NCBI GenBank assembly: GCA_003152165.1 | Contig: PLZO01000138.1 | Span: 1-45,281, forward strand | DNA: 45,281 bases | From: Chloroflexota bacterium | GTDB lineage: Bacteria; Chloroflexota; Limnocylindria; Limnocylindrales; CSP1-4 | Reading direction: 5' to 3' | Shown: positions 25,556-33,725 of the stretch, one piece after another | Layout of the letters: every line of letters begins with the position of its first letter | Position numbering within the stretch: position 1 is the stretch's first letter | Notes under the pieces: generated by a model | Seen by the model: the letters and a program-made list of their open reading frames with translations, nothing else | Database searches by the model: none | What the model was told of the DNA's origin: nothing | Translations under genes and position numbers: made by a program

Positions 25556-26775
25556 CCATCGATGTCGCGATCGTAGGCGGCGGGCCGGCGGGGGCTGCGC
25601 TCGCGACCTACCTCGCCCGGGGGGGTCGTGAGGTCGTCGTGCTCGAGCGTGCGCCGGAGTATCGCTGGCGTGCCGGTGGCGTCTTCACGTCTCCCGCGAC
25701 CGTCGCGGCCCTGCGTCGGCTGGGGTTGGCGGATGACGTCCTGGGCACGATCGCTCGACCGGTGCCGGCCATGCGCGTCGAGACGCCCCGAGGCGTCACC
25801 TTCCGCTTGACCTATGGCGACGACGGCTCGCTGGCGGCGCCGGCGGTCGGGCTCGATCGAGCCATCCTCGATCCGATGCTGCTCGAGCTCGCCTCGGAGG
25901 CTGGCGCGGATGTTCGCCGGGGCGTCACGGTGACCCGCGTCGTGCCGACCGCGGCGGGCCGGCCGTTCGAGATCGGGCTGAGCGGCCCGGCCGCCGATGG
26001 GCGGACCGAGCTCGCCCGGGTGGTGGTCGGCGCAGATGGCATCCGTTCCCAGGTTGCGCAATCGCTGGGCGTCGCTCGTCCGGCCCGATTCATCGCCCGG
26101 ACTGCCTTGACCTATCACCTGGCGGACCCGGCCCCGGACGGCCCGCGAGACGCGCGGATGCGGATCCTGCAGGACGGCTATGTGGGTGTTGCCCCCGTGC
26201 CCCGGGGGCGGGTGAACGTGGGCATCGTCCTCGGCAGGACCTGGCGATCGGCGTTGCACGCGGAGGGAGCCGCGGAGCTCGTGGCCCGGATCGTCCGGGC
26301 CATCCCGGCCACGCGCGATGATCCGGCCACATGGCGGACCGGCGAGCTGTGCGATGCCGTCGTCGGCGCGGCTCCCGTCGGGCATCGGGTGACGCGAAGG
26401 GCGGGACCGGACTGGTTCCTCGTGGGCGATGCGGCGGGGTTTCTCGATCCGTTCACGGGCGAAGGAATCCATCGTGCCCTGGTCTCCGCGGAGCTCGCCG
26501 CGGACGCCGTCGACGGCCTGCTGGCGGGTCGCCGGAGTGCGGCCCGGGCGGCACAGGCGTATGAAGATGCCATGCGGGCGCGTTTTCGGGCCAAGGACTG
26601 GGTCAGCTTGCTGGTGCAGGCATTTCTCGGCCGGCCGGCGCTCTTCGAATATGCCGCGCGCCGGCTGGCCGTCCGACCCGGGCCACGCGAAACGATGGGC
26701 CTGGTCATGGGCGACCTCATTCGGGCCGAACGCGGCCTGGACCCGCGTTTTCTCGCCGCGCTGCTCGCCCCGTGA
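25552..26775 (+). CDS. FAD-dependent oxidoreductase (group A / geranylgeranyl-reductase-like)
   Basis: 407 aa from GTG 25552. FAD-binding motif VGGGPAGAALATYLAR is at about residues 8-23, followed by an Arg segment, VVVGADGIRS, and the second FAD motif FLVGDAAGFLDPFTGEGIHRAL near 285-306. This is the PHBH-type fold shared by aromatic hydroxylases and isoprenoid/polyketide reductases. Its place between a methyltransferase and a cyclase-like protein suggests oxidation or reduction of a polyketide or lipid-like intermediate (inference). The reading frame is open far upstream to 25327, but that part is the shadow of the methyltransferase gene. Confidence 0.86.
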   Translation: MTIDVAIVGGGPAGAALATYLARGGREVVVLERAPEYRWRAGGVFTSPATVAALRRLGLADDVLGTIARPVPAMRVETPRGVTFRLTYGDDGSLAAPAVGLDRAILDPMLLELASEAGADVRRGVTVTRVVPTAAGRPFEIGLSGPAADGRTELARVVVGADGIRSQVAQSLGVARPARFIARTALTYHLADPAPDGPRDARMRILQDGYVGVAPVPRGRVNVGIVLGRTWRSALHAEGAAELVARIVRAIPATRDDPATWRTGELCDAVVGAAPVGHRVTRRAGPDWFLVGDAAGFLDPFTGEGIHRALVSAELAADAVDGLLAGRRSAARAAQAYEDAMRARFRAKDWVSLLVQAFLGRPALFEYAARRLAVRPGPRETMGLVMGDLIRAERGLDPRFLAALLAP

Positions 26776-26816
26776 GCAGCGTCGGCGGCGGACCTGACTG
26801 AAGGGCACGACTGAAC

Positions 26817-27359
26817 ATGAACTCCACCATCTCGATCGAGATTGCGGCGCCGCCCGAGCTCGTATTTCGGCTTGCCCGCCATATCGAGCGCTGGCCGCGG
26901 CTCCTCCCCCACTACGTCAGCGTGCGCGTGCTCAGCCGCCGGCCAGACGGCAGGACGACCGTCCGGATGATCGCCCGGCGGCCGCTGCTCGGCCTCGTTG
27001 GCTTCGGGCTGCCGGTCGTGTGGCGAGCGCGGACCTGGGCGGAGCCGGCGAACTTGCGCCTCAGGTTCCGGCACCTGGGTGGGGTGACGGCCGGGATGGA
27101 TGTCACCTGGCGGATCGAACCGACCGGCGGCGGCTGTCACGTGGCGATCGAACACGTGTTTCGCCGGCGTCTGCCGATTCCGGTGCTGGGCAAGCTGTTC
27201 GGGGACGAGGTGCTTCCGGCATTCGTCGATCGGTTCTTCACGAGACCCATCGCCCAACGAACACTGGCCACGTTCGCGACGCTGGCCGAAGCAACTGCCC
27301 AGGCCATCGCCAAGGCCGATACGTCCGATCAGCGACCCGACGCGTACCCAATCCCATGA
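26817..27359 (+). CDS. SRPBCC polyketide cyclase/aromatase-like protein
   Basis: 180 aa. It starts with the typical first strand and helices: ISIEIAAPPELVFRLARHIERWPRLLPHY. The pattern S/E-I-x-A-P-x-x-V-F near residues 5-18 is standard for the START/SRPBCC cyclase-dehydrase family. A basic segment, HVFRRRLPIPVLG, precedes the long C-terminal helix. Such proteins fold and dehydrate poly-beta-keto chains or bind lipids. The gap from the FAD gene is 41 bp. Its TGA overlaps the ketosynthase ATG as ATGA, which strongly links the two functions. Confidence 0.82.
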   Translation: MNSTISIEIAAPPELVFRLARHIERWPRLLPHYVSVRVLSRRPDGRTTVRMIARRPLLGLVGFGLPVVWRARTWAEPANLRLRFRHLGGVTAGMDVTWRIEPTGGGCHVAIEHVFRRRLPIPVLGKLFGDEVLPAFVDRFFTRPIAQRTLATFATLAEATAQAIAKADTSDQRPDAYPIP

Positions 27360-28627
27360 CCGACGCAACGAACGATTCCGCGCGCCGGGTCTGGATCACC
27401 GGGCTGGGCCTGATCACGGCCGTCGGGATCGGGCTGCCGGCCTTTCGAGCCGGGCTTCGGGCCGGCCGATCGCCCGTCCGCCGGATCGACCGCTTCGACC
27501 CCAGCTCGTTCCGCTCGCAGGTCGCGGCGCAGGTGGACGACTTCGACCCGCTGGACCACATGGATCCCAAGACTGCCCGCCAGCTCGACCGCTTCAGCCA
27601 GTTTGGCTTGGCAGCGGGCCAGATGGCGATGGCCGATGCGCGGCTCGTGCCAGGCGAGCTCGGGGCGGCGCCGGCCGAGCGGGTCGGGATCTACCTGGGC
27701 AGCGCACTCGCTGGAATCGCCTACGCCGAGGAGCAGCACGCGCGCTACCTCGAGCGCGGGATCCGCTCGGTCAGCCCTACCTTGGCGCTGGCCGTATTCG
27801 GTGGTGCTGCCCCGGCCAACCTGGGGATCGCCCTGGGCGTCCACGGCCCAATCCTGTCGACCGCGAATTCGTGTGCCTCGAGCACGGTCGCGATCGGCGA
27901 GGCGCTGGGCGCCATCCGGGCCGGCCAGATCGACGCGGCCATCGCCGGCGGTTCGGAGGTGCCCCTCAGCCCGCTTGCCTTCGGGGCCTTCGACATCATT
28001 CGCGCCCTGTCAACGCGAAACGACGACCCTGCTGCGGCTGCCCGACCATTCGACCGCGACCGCGACGGCTTCGTGATGGGCGAGGGGGCGGCCCTCGTGA
28101 TCCTCGAGGCCGCCGAGGTCGCCGAGCGGCGGGGCGCCGTGCCCTACGCCGAGCTGCTTGGCTACGGGGCGACTTCCGATGCCCACCACATGGTCCAGCC
28201 GCGGCCCGACGGGACCCAGGCTGCCCGAGCCGCCACCCTCGCCATGGCCGACGGACGAGTCGGGTCCGACGAGATCGAGTACGTCAATGCGCATGCCTCG
28301 TCGACCCCGCTGGGCGACCTTGCCGAGGCGAGGGCGATCGCGCTGGCGCTGGGAGAGCGCGCCGCGAGAACCCCGATCAGCGGGACGAAGGCGCTGTACG
28401 GCCATCCACTGGGCGCCTCAGGTGGAATCGAGGCCGTGATCTGCGCCCTTGCGATCCGCGACGGCTGGGCTCCCGCGTCCGTTGGCCTGCGGGAGCCGGA
28501 TGCGGAAATCGATTCGTTGCTGCCGGGGCTGTTGCGTGAAGGACGGTCCGGGACGTACCAGCGCGTGCTGTCGACGTCGTTCGGCTTTGGTGGCCTGAAC
28601 GCCGCCCTCGTGTTCGGAGCGATCTAG
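27356..28627 (+). CDS. Beta-ketoacyl-ACP synthase (FabF-like ketosynthase)
   Basis: 423 aa, usual KAS length. The condensing triad is present: Cys173 in STANSCASSTVAIGEAL, His313 in VNAHASSTPLGD and His350 in GHPLGASGG, with Lys345 in GTKALYGH. The nucleophile elbow reads NSCASS where FabF has TACATG/S, and His313 is followed by Ala-Ser-Ser instead of Gly-Thr-Ser. It is therefore a divergent member, closer in context to secondary-metabolite ketosynthases than to housekeeping FabF. No acyl carrier protein, malonyl transferase or ketoreductase is seen nearby, so it must use partners from elsewhere. The stop codon shares a CTAG with the convergent LUD gene. Confidence 0.88.
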   Translation: MTDATNDSARRVWITGLGLITAVGIGLPAFRAGLRAGRSPVRRIDRFDPSSFRSQVAAQVDDFDPLDHMDPKTARQLDRFSQFGLAAGQMAMADARLVPGELGAAPAERVGIYLGSALAGIAYAEEQHARYLERGIRSVSPTLALAVFGGAAPANLGIALGVHGPILSTANSCASSTVAIGEALGAIRAGQIDAAIAGGSEVPLSPLAFGAFDIIRALSTRNDDPAAAARPFDRDRDGFVMGEGAALVILEAAEVAERRGAVPYAELLGYGATSDAHHMVQPRPDGTQAARAATLAMADGRVGSDEIEYVNAHASSTPLGDLAEARAIALALGERAARTPISGTKALYGHPLGASGGIEAVICALAIRDGWAPASVGLREPDAEIDSLLPGLLREGRSGTYQRVLSTSFGFGGLNAALVFGAI

Positions 28628-29265
28628 ACGCCGACCGGCTCGCGGACCAAGACGACCGTCACTCGGCCCGGCCTCGGCTCCTCATACATGACCAGGAGCT
28701 TGGCCAGCTTGGTGGGGACCCCGAGCTGTGCCTGGAGGCGCGCGTCCTCGTAGGGCAGGACGTGCTCGCGGACGCGCCGGAGACCCTCATCGAGGTCGGC
28801 CACGATCTTCTGGCTGCCGACGACAAGGATGACCCGCCCCGCACCCCCGGAATAGGGCCCGATCTGACTGCCCGAATACGACACGACCACCAGCGCGCCA
28901 TCGTCGGTGACCGCCTGGACGCTGCCCAGCATGAAGTCGGGTGCCGCGACCAACTTCCGAATCTCGCGGCCCTGGGTCGAGCGATCCATCGCAAGGTAGC
29001 GCGGCCGGAGGGCGTCATAGCGGCCCCCGGCGAGGAGGTCCTTCGTCAGGCCGATGTCGTCGAGCGTTCGCGACAAGCCCCAGTGCACCTCGGCGCCATC
29101 GGGGATCATCCTGAGCACCCGTGCCCATGCCTCCGCGCCCGTGGCGACGATCACGGCTTCGATCTTGTGGCGCTCGAGGGCGTCCGCCACCCGCTCGATC
29201 CGCTCATCAGCGGCGGCCGTGGTGAATGGCAGCGCTGCTATCGGTGTTTTGGTCCGGTCTGTCAT
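28624..29265 (-). CDS. LUD-domain (LutC/YkgG-like) protein
   Basis: 213 aa from ATG 29265; the frame stays open to 29307. The N-terminal FTTAAADERIERVADALERHKIEAVIVATGAEA and the later EVHWGLSRTLDDIGL and VVVSYSGSQIGPYSGGA match the LUD domain of lactate-utilisation LutC relatives. These bind nucleotides or work with Fe-S oxidases in organic-acid oxidation. Here it stands alone, without LutA or LutB, so a lactate role is not supported. The end overlaps the ketosynthase end by four bases (CTAG). The 2-hydroxyacid dehydrogenase gene lies upstream on the same strand. Confidence 0.8.
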   Translation of the reverse strand: MTDRTKTPIAALPFTTAAADERIERVADALERHKIEAVIVATGAEAWARVLRMIPDGAEVHWGLSRTLDDIGLTKDLLAGGRYDALRPRYLAMDRSTQGREIRKLVAAPDFMLGSVQAVTDDGALVVVSYSGSQIGPYSGGAGRVILVVGSQKIVADLDEGLRRVREHVLPYEDARLQAQLGVPTKLAKLLVMYEEPRPGRVTVVLVREPVGV

Positions 29266-29343
29266 CCGACGTCCCCGTGTACGCGGTGTCGTTGCGCTAG
29301 CAACCATACCCTACACCGGTCCCGGGCGGAGTCGCGGTCGCCG

Positions 29344-30273
29344 CTAGTAGCCGTCGACGACAACGTTAATCGGAGGCTCGTCGCGGGCAAGCCTCGCCAC
29401 CTGGTCATGGACGAGGCGCCACGCCCGTTCCTCCTCGCGCCGGACATCGCTGCCGATGTGCGGCGTGATCAGGGCCCCGGGCGCCGACCACAGCGGATGA
29501 CCGGCCGGCAGCGGTTCCGGCTCGGTCACGTCGAGGGCGACCCTGATCCGCCCGTCCAGGACCGCCGCCGTCATTGCGACGGTATCGACGATCTTGCCGC
29601 GGGATGCGTTGACGAGGAGAGCGCCGGGCTGCATCGCGGCGATGGCGGCAGCATCGAAGATGCCGGCGGTCTTGGACGTGAGGGGCAGGAGGATCACCAC
29701 GACGTCGGCGCCCGGCAGGAGCATCGGAAGGTCTGCGAGCTGGTGAACGCCCGGGCGCTGATGGCGCGCGATCCGGACGAAGCGGACCCCGAACGGCGCG
29801 AGCCGGGCTTCCAGGGCACTTCCGATCGAGCCGGCGCCGAGGAGGATGACCGTCGCACCATCGAGGTCATCGCCGGTCAGGCGGTTCTCCCGCCAGGTGC
29901 CACTCCGCTGGCCGTCGATCTGCTCTGGGAGGCGACGACGCGAGGCGAGGATCGCCATGACCACCCACTCGGCCACCGCGACGTCGTGGACGCCGGCCGC
30001 ATCACATAGGGTGACCCCTGGTGGGAGGCGCCCGACGATCCGATCCACCCCGGCCGAAAAGGTCTGGAGGAATCGAAGCCCGTGAAGGTGTGGGGCAACT
30101 TCGAGGGCGCGCGCCGCGTCATAGCCCGCCACCAGCAGATCCCCGTGCCCCAGGGCTGCCGGAATGGGCCCCGCAGCCGGGAAGACGTGGACGTCCGCAA
30201 CGTCGTCGAGTCGCTGGCGCTCGACCAGTGGGGTTCGCTCCGGTATCCAGACGTCGAGTCCCATCCGCCGCAC
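29344..30273 (-). CDS. D-isomer-specific 2-hydroxyacid dehydrogenase
   Basis: 309 aa from GTG 30273; ATG 30264 is an equal alternative. The NAD fold shows VILLGAGSIGSALEARL near residues 143-159, then LLVNASRGKIVDT and the catalytic His in ITPHIGSDV. The substrate domain is short and the motif order is that of glyoxylate/hydroxypyruvate-reductase-like family members. The exact substrate is not readable. It starts 3 bp after the end of the DUF6941-like gene, so the two form an operon. Confidence 0.86.
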   Translation of the reverse strand: MRRMGLDVWIPERTPLVERQRLDDVADVHVFPAAGPIPAALGHGDLLVAGYDAARALEVAPHLHGLRFLQTFSAGVDRIVGRLPPGVTLCDAAGVHDVAVAEWVVMAILASRRRLPEQIDGQRSGTWRENRLTGDDLDGATVILLGAGSIGSALEARLAPFGVRFVRIARHQRPGVHQLADLPMLLPGADVVVILLPLTSKTAGIFDAAAIAAMQPGALLVNASRGKIVDTVAMTAAVLDGRIRVALDVTEPEPLPAGHPLWSAPGALITPHIGSDVRREEERAWRLVHDQVARLARDEPPINVVVDGY

Positions 30274-30276
30274 CAG

Positions 30277-30723
30277 TCAGCTTGGCCGCGGCGGAGGCGT
30301 CTGCCCAGGCAGCTGCGCCTGCTCCACCCGGAAGCGCGTGGCAGGCTGACGCTCGCCGTCGAGGCTCACGACCCACGAGTAGTCGCCGGCCGCCTTCATC
30401 GGGAACGGGCCTCGAAGGACGATGATCGCCCGCTGCTCGTTGCCGACGCCCATCCCCGGCGGGCGTCCCACTTCGAAACTCCCCTGAACAGCCGGAAAGA
30501 CCTCGCCATTGTCGGCATCCTCGCAACGAAGCTCGAATGAGTGTTGCTGGTTGGTCTCGTTGTAGCCGACGAGAATGCCCAGCGCGACGTCGAGCTGTGC
30601 GCTGCCGGGCAATTGGCTCAGCCCAACGCGGTCGAAGCCGCCGCCCATCAGGTACAGCTTGCCGCCGACGGCCTCGGCCTTGTCGGCCAGGATCAGGAAG
30701 TCGAGCCGCATGTTCCAATTCAC
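30277..30723 (-). CDS. Conserved hypothetical protein, DUF6941-like
   Basis: 148 aa. It begins MRLDFLILADKAEAVGGKLYLMGGGFDRV (internal Met5) and ends in a Pro-rich tail, GQTPPPRPS. The N-terminal 'LILAD…GGKLYLMGGGFD' arrangement resembles the DUF6941 family of uncharacterised beta-rich proteins. No catalytic residues are evident. It is placed directly before a 2-hydroxyacid dehydrogenase gene. Confidence 0.68.
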   Translation of the reverse strand: MNWNMRLDFLILADKAEAVGGKLYLMGGGFDRVGLSQLPGSAQLDVALGILVGYNETNQQHSFELRCEDADNGEVFPAVQGSFEVGRPPGMGVGNEQRAIIVLRGPFPMKAAGDYSWVVSLDGERQPATRFRVEQAQLPGQTPPPRPS

Positions 30724-30748
30724 CTCTTGCCCAGGTCCATCGGCGAGT

Positions 30749-31186
30749 TTACCGGCGCCCCTTCCGGCGGGGGAGATCGATACGCTTCCAGCTTGCGCTC
30801 TCGCGCCACCCCGGCACCTGATATGCCCAACCAGCCAGGATCTCCGCGACGATGCCCATGTCGGTCACGATCTCCTGGTAGCGCTGCATGGGACCGTCAT
30901 CCCGATGCTCGACGACCCATTCGTCCTCTCGCTCACGCAAGGCCTGGGCGTAGCGCTCGCCGTCGGCGGCCTCGTTGAGCCACTCGACGACCACGAACCT
31001 GTCGACGGGACCAAGGCCAGATACGAGCTCACCGATCGCGCCCGGCGATGCGTTGTTCACCACGCTGCCCGCCTTGGTCGTTGGCCTCAAGACGGGCGCG
31101 GTTGAGCCGTCGAGCCTCTGTCGCACTCGCCTGGCGATTCCCTCGACAACCGATTCGGACCGCGCGTCAAGTTCGGCATCGTCCAT
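30749..31186 (-). CDS. Hypothetical protein
   Basis: 145 aa, mixed helix and charged composition, with no signal or membrane segment. A central hydrophobic core, GPVDRFVVVEWLNEAAD, and a C-terminal part, VAEILAGWAYQVPGWRES, look like real protein, followed by a basic tail (KRIDLPRRKGRR). I do not recognise it. It has no clear ribosome-binding site. It precedes the DUF6941-like gene by 25 bp on the same strand. Confidence 0.6.
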   Translation of the reverse strand: MDDAELDARSESVVEGIARRVRQRLDGSTAPVLRPTTKAGSVVNNASPGAIGELVSGLGPVDRFVVVEWLNEAADGERYAQALREREDEWVVEHRDDGPMQRYQEIVTDMGIVAEILAGWAYQVPGWRESASWKRIDLPRRKGRR

Positions 31187-31238
31187 CTGATCGATCGGCT
31201 TGAACGGCTAAATGCGCCGAGGAACACCCGTCCCCTGG

Positions 31239-31475
31239 TCATGCCGGCTCGTCCTCGATCAGGATGATCGGACCGCCGTTCGTGAGGGCTTTGAACGCAT
31301 CGGCGAATGTCGAGCCGGTGCGCTTCACGGATTGGTCCAGAGCGGCAGCGGCCTGGATCGGGACGCGACCATGATGGTCGTCGAACCAGGCCGAGACGGA
31401 CTCGTAGGCCAGGTCATCGACCCGGCAGCGGTGGCCGGGCGGCAGCGAACCCGGGGTGCGCTTGATGGACGGCAT
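31239..31475 (-). CDS. Small hypothetical protein
   Basis: 78 aa from ATG 31475, with AGGAG and GAGGA just upstream. It contains LAYESVSAWFDDHHGRV and a helical AALDQSVKRTGSTFADAFKAL, and ends in an acidic ILIEDEPA. No known domain was recognised. The composition is balanced and the ribosome-binding site good, so it is probably real. The 176 bp between it and the vWA gene hold nothing I can name. Confidence 0.5.
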   Translation of the reverse strand: MPSIKRTPGSLPPGHRCRVDDLAYESVSAWFDDHHGRVPIQAAAALDQSVKRTGSTFADAFKALTNGGPIILIEDEPA

Positions 31476-31651
31476 TCCTCGTCTCCTATCGCACCCGGCT
31501 GGGGCACCGTGGCGGCGTGAGGAACGCCGATCGGTTGCCGCGCCGTCATCGAGCCGGGGCTCTCAGGCGCTCTTGATAGGTGGCATCGCTGGGATGCCGG
31601 GGGCAGTCTAACCCATACCTGTGACAGCTCGGGCGTCACGTGCCTGACTGG

Positions 31652-32929
31652 TCAAGGCTCAGTGGGTGGGCGACCCGGCTCCTTGACGACCTTGCCATCG
31701 GGCATCCGTGAGCGCATGACGTACGAAGCGCTGGCGTAGGCGACCTTGAGCGCGGGCAGGGCCATCGGCGCCATAAACTGGTGGGCCTCGCCCTCGAGCT
31801 CGCTTACAACCGCGCGCAGCTCCGGGTCGCGACCGGCGTACTTGCGGATCCTGCGGGCGGTTGCCTCGACGGCACGCTGCGCGGCCTTGTAATCGCCGGC
31901 CCGGTTCCGACCAACCGCTTCCTGGCGAGCGCGGGAGGCGAACGTGCGGGCGACGGCTCGATCAACCTCTCGATCCCGATCCTGGCTGTCGTTCTCCTGG
32001 TCGGTCGCGTACTCCCAGACCAGCTTCACGCTGCCGTCGGCGAAGACGTCATCGCGATCGGCCAGGCCGACGACCGCACCGGTCGAATGGCCGACCTGCC
32101 CGTACGGGAAGTTGAGGCGCAGGACGATCGAGACCCGCTCGTCCGAGGTCAGGTCGCCAACGACGATCTCCGTCCGCCCACGCCCATCGCGAGTTGGATA
32201 CGGACTGAGTAACTCGACGTCGACGCCGTCCGGCGCCGTGACCTCGACGATTACGTCCCGGGCAACGATGTCGAGCGTCTCGCCGACCTCGCTCGTGATC
32301 AGGTCCTCGATCGAAGTGGCGCTGGCGATGTAGTAGAAGTGGCCGCCACCGCCCGAGGCCATCGCCTGGAGCAGAACTTCGTCGAAGTCGTCGCCGACGC
32401 CGAAGGTAGTGGTGGAGACGCCGCGGGCCCGAAGCTCGCCGGCATGACGGGCCAGCTCGTCACGGTCGGTGATCCCGACGTTGGCGAGACCGTCGGTCAG
32501 GAGCAGGCAGCGATTGACGCCTTCTGCCGACAGCGCGGCAGCGACCTGCTCGCAGCCCCGGAGCCAGCCTTCGCCAAGGTTTGTGCTGCCGCGGGCGTCG
32601 ATCTCCTTGAGGCGATCGACCGCCATCCGGCGAGCGTCGGCGGTGGCCCGGGTGCTCCCAACGACGACATCGACCTGCTCGTCGTAGACCACGATCGCGA
32701 ATCGATCCTCGTCGTGGAGTCGGGCGATCGAGGCCTCGACAGCCTGCTTCGCCAGGCGGATCTTGTCGCCGTTCATCGAACCCGAGCGGTCCAGGACGAA
32801 GGCCAGGTTCACTGGCGGGCGACCGTGCTCGCGACGTGCGGGCGGAGCGACGATCTCGGCCAGGACGAAGCGGTTGCTCTTGTAGGCGGGTCGGATCAGG
32901 CTGCGGTCCGTGCGGACGTTGAAGTTCAT
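31652..32929 (-). CDS. von Willebrand factor type A (vWA) domain protein
   Basis: 425 aa from ATG 32929. The vWA domain covers about residues 40-215. The MIDAS metal site is DRSGSMN (Asp47, Ser49, Ser51), with Thr in ARGSTNLGEG and Asp in LLLTDGLANVG. The C-terminal half has beta-rich segments (VIVEVTAPDGVDVELL) and a helical part (AARAQRAVEATARRI-like), as in Ca-activated-channel-like/TerY-like cytosolic vWA proteins. There is no signal peptide or membrane segment, so it is cytosolic. The ATG overlaps the MerR stop as ATGA: the two are translationally coupled, and the MerR protein probably controls this gene. The function is unknown. Confidence 0.85.
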   Translation of the reverse strand: MNFNVRTDRSLIRPAYKSNRFVLAEIVAPPARREHGRPPVNLAFVLDRSGSMNGDKIRLAKQAVEASIARLHDEDRFAIVVYDEQVDVVVGSTRATADARRMAVDRLKEIDARGSTNLGEGWLRGCEQVAAALSAEGVNRCLLLTDGLANVGITDRDELARHAGELRARGVSTTTFGVGDDFDEVLLQAMASGGGGHFYYIASATSIEDLITSEVGETLDIVARDVIVEVTAPDGVDVELLSPYPTRDGRGRTEIVVGDLTSDERVSIVLRLNFPYGQVGHSTGAVVGLADRDDVFADGSVKLVWEYATDQENDSQDRDREVDRAVARTFASRARQEAVGRNRAGDYKAAQRAVEATARRIRKYAGRDPELRAVVSELEGEAHQFMAPMALPALKVAYASASYVMRSRMPDGKVVKEPGRPPTEP

Positions 32930-33522
32930 GACGGGTCCTCCTCGAGGAGCTCTCGGGCGATCGCGATCAGGCGCTCGACCCTTTTGTTGAGATGGCGGGT
33001 GAGGGGACGTCGAACGTGGAGCTCGACGTCCGGGACAAGGACGACGCGATCCCACTGGGAGCGGTCGGCCGGAGGGGTTTCGGGTGCCGGCTTCATCGGC
33101 GCAGCCGGCATGGCGCCAGCGGGTGGAGCCGAGGAGTAGCGGTCGACGCCTGGGAGCTGCAGGCCGGGTGGGGCGTCTTCGGCGACTCGGCGGGCGAGCC
33201 GCGGACCGGCCAGGACGCTCCGGATGTACTCCGCCGCTGAACCTGGATGAGCCTCAGCCGGCACCGCCTCGACGAGCTCGAGGACCGCGCCGTCGTCGAG
33301 CGCAGCGAGTCGAGCCCGGATCTCGGCAAGGGGCAGATGCTCCCGCTGAAGCTGGCGAATCAAGCGCAGCCGCGCGAGGTGGCCAGGTCCATAGGTGGTT
33401 CCTGGCCCGACCCGACCAGGCGAGGGCAGGACTCCCTGGGCGACGTAGTAGCGGATCGTCCGCGGCGTGACGTCGGCCAGGTCGGCGAGGTCCTGGAGCG
33501 AGTGCTCGTTCTCGGTTGGCAT
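32926..33522 (-). CDS. MerR-family transcriptional regulator
   Basis: 198 aa from ATG 33522. A winged HTH at residues about 8-75 reads LADLADVTPRTIRYYVAQGVLPSPGR and then YGPGHLARLRLIRQLQ, the MerR signature. A helical LPLAEIRARLAALDD stretch follows. The C-terminal half is a Pro/Ala linker and a helical tail (KRVERLIAIARELLEE) with no metal-binding Cys cluster, so the signal is not a classical MerR metal. Promoter elements stand directly before the ATG with only seven bases between -10 and start, suggesting a leaderless mRNA. The gene is the first of a two-gene operon with the vWA protein. Confidence 0.85.
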   Translation of the reverse strand: MPTENEHSLQDLADLADVTPRTIRYYVAQGVLPSPGRVGPGTTYGPGHLARLRLIRQLQREHLPLAEIRARLAALDDGAVLELVEAVPAEAHPGSAAEYIRSVLAGPRLARRVAEDAPPGLQLPGVDRYSSAPPAGAMPAAPMKPAPETPPADRSQWDRVVLVPDVELHVRRPLTRHLNKRVERLIAIARELLEEDPS

Positions 33523-33529
33523 GGCGCTA

Positions 33530-33557
33530 ACAATACACCAGCACGTTGCAGTGTCAA
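33530..33557 (-). promoter_or_regulatory. Promoter of the MerR-vWA operon
   Basis: On the minus strand, -35 TTGACA (33557-33552), a 16-bp spacer and -10 TATTGT (33535-33530). The MerR ATG is at 33522, seven bases past the -10 box, so transcription should begin at or next to the A of the ATG. Confidence 0.7.
33535..33554. promoter_or_regulatory. Dyad in the promoter spacer, candidate MerR operator
   Basis: A 20-bp imperfect palindrome with pattern ACAC-N4-ACGT-N4-GTGT is centred between the -35 and -10 boxes. That is where MerR-family regulators bind, so autoregulation is likely. The dyad is seen; the binding is inferred. Confidence 0.5.
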
Positions 33558-33725
33558 GATATAGACCGAGTCTGGCCTTCATTCCGTAGATCTACTGACC
33601 CGGCCAGCTCGTGACCAACGGCTCTGGCGGCAGACCCTCCGGCCCGGCGACAATTGGGGCGAAGGACAGGCCCAGCGATCATTGGACCGCGACAGCGAGC
33701 CCCTTCACGGAAGCGGGTGGGCAAC

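Noticed and set aside
28762-30009. 415-aa plus-strand frame opposite the LUD and dehydrogenase genes
   Set aside because: It spans two well-supported minus-strand genes and has no domain of its own.
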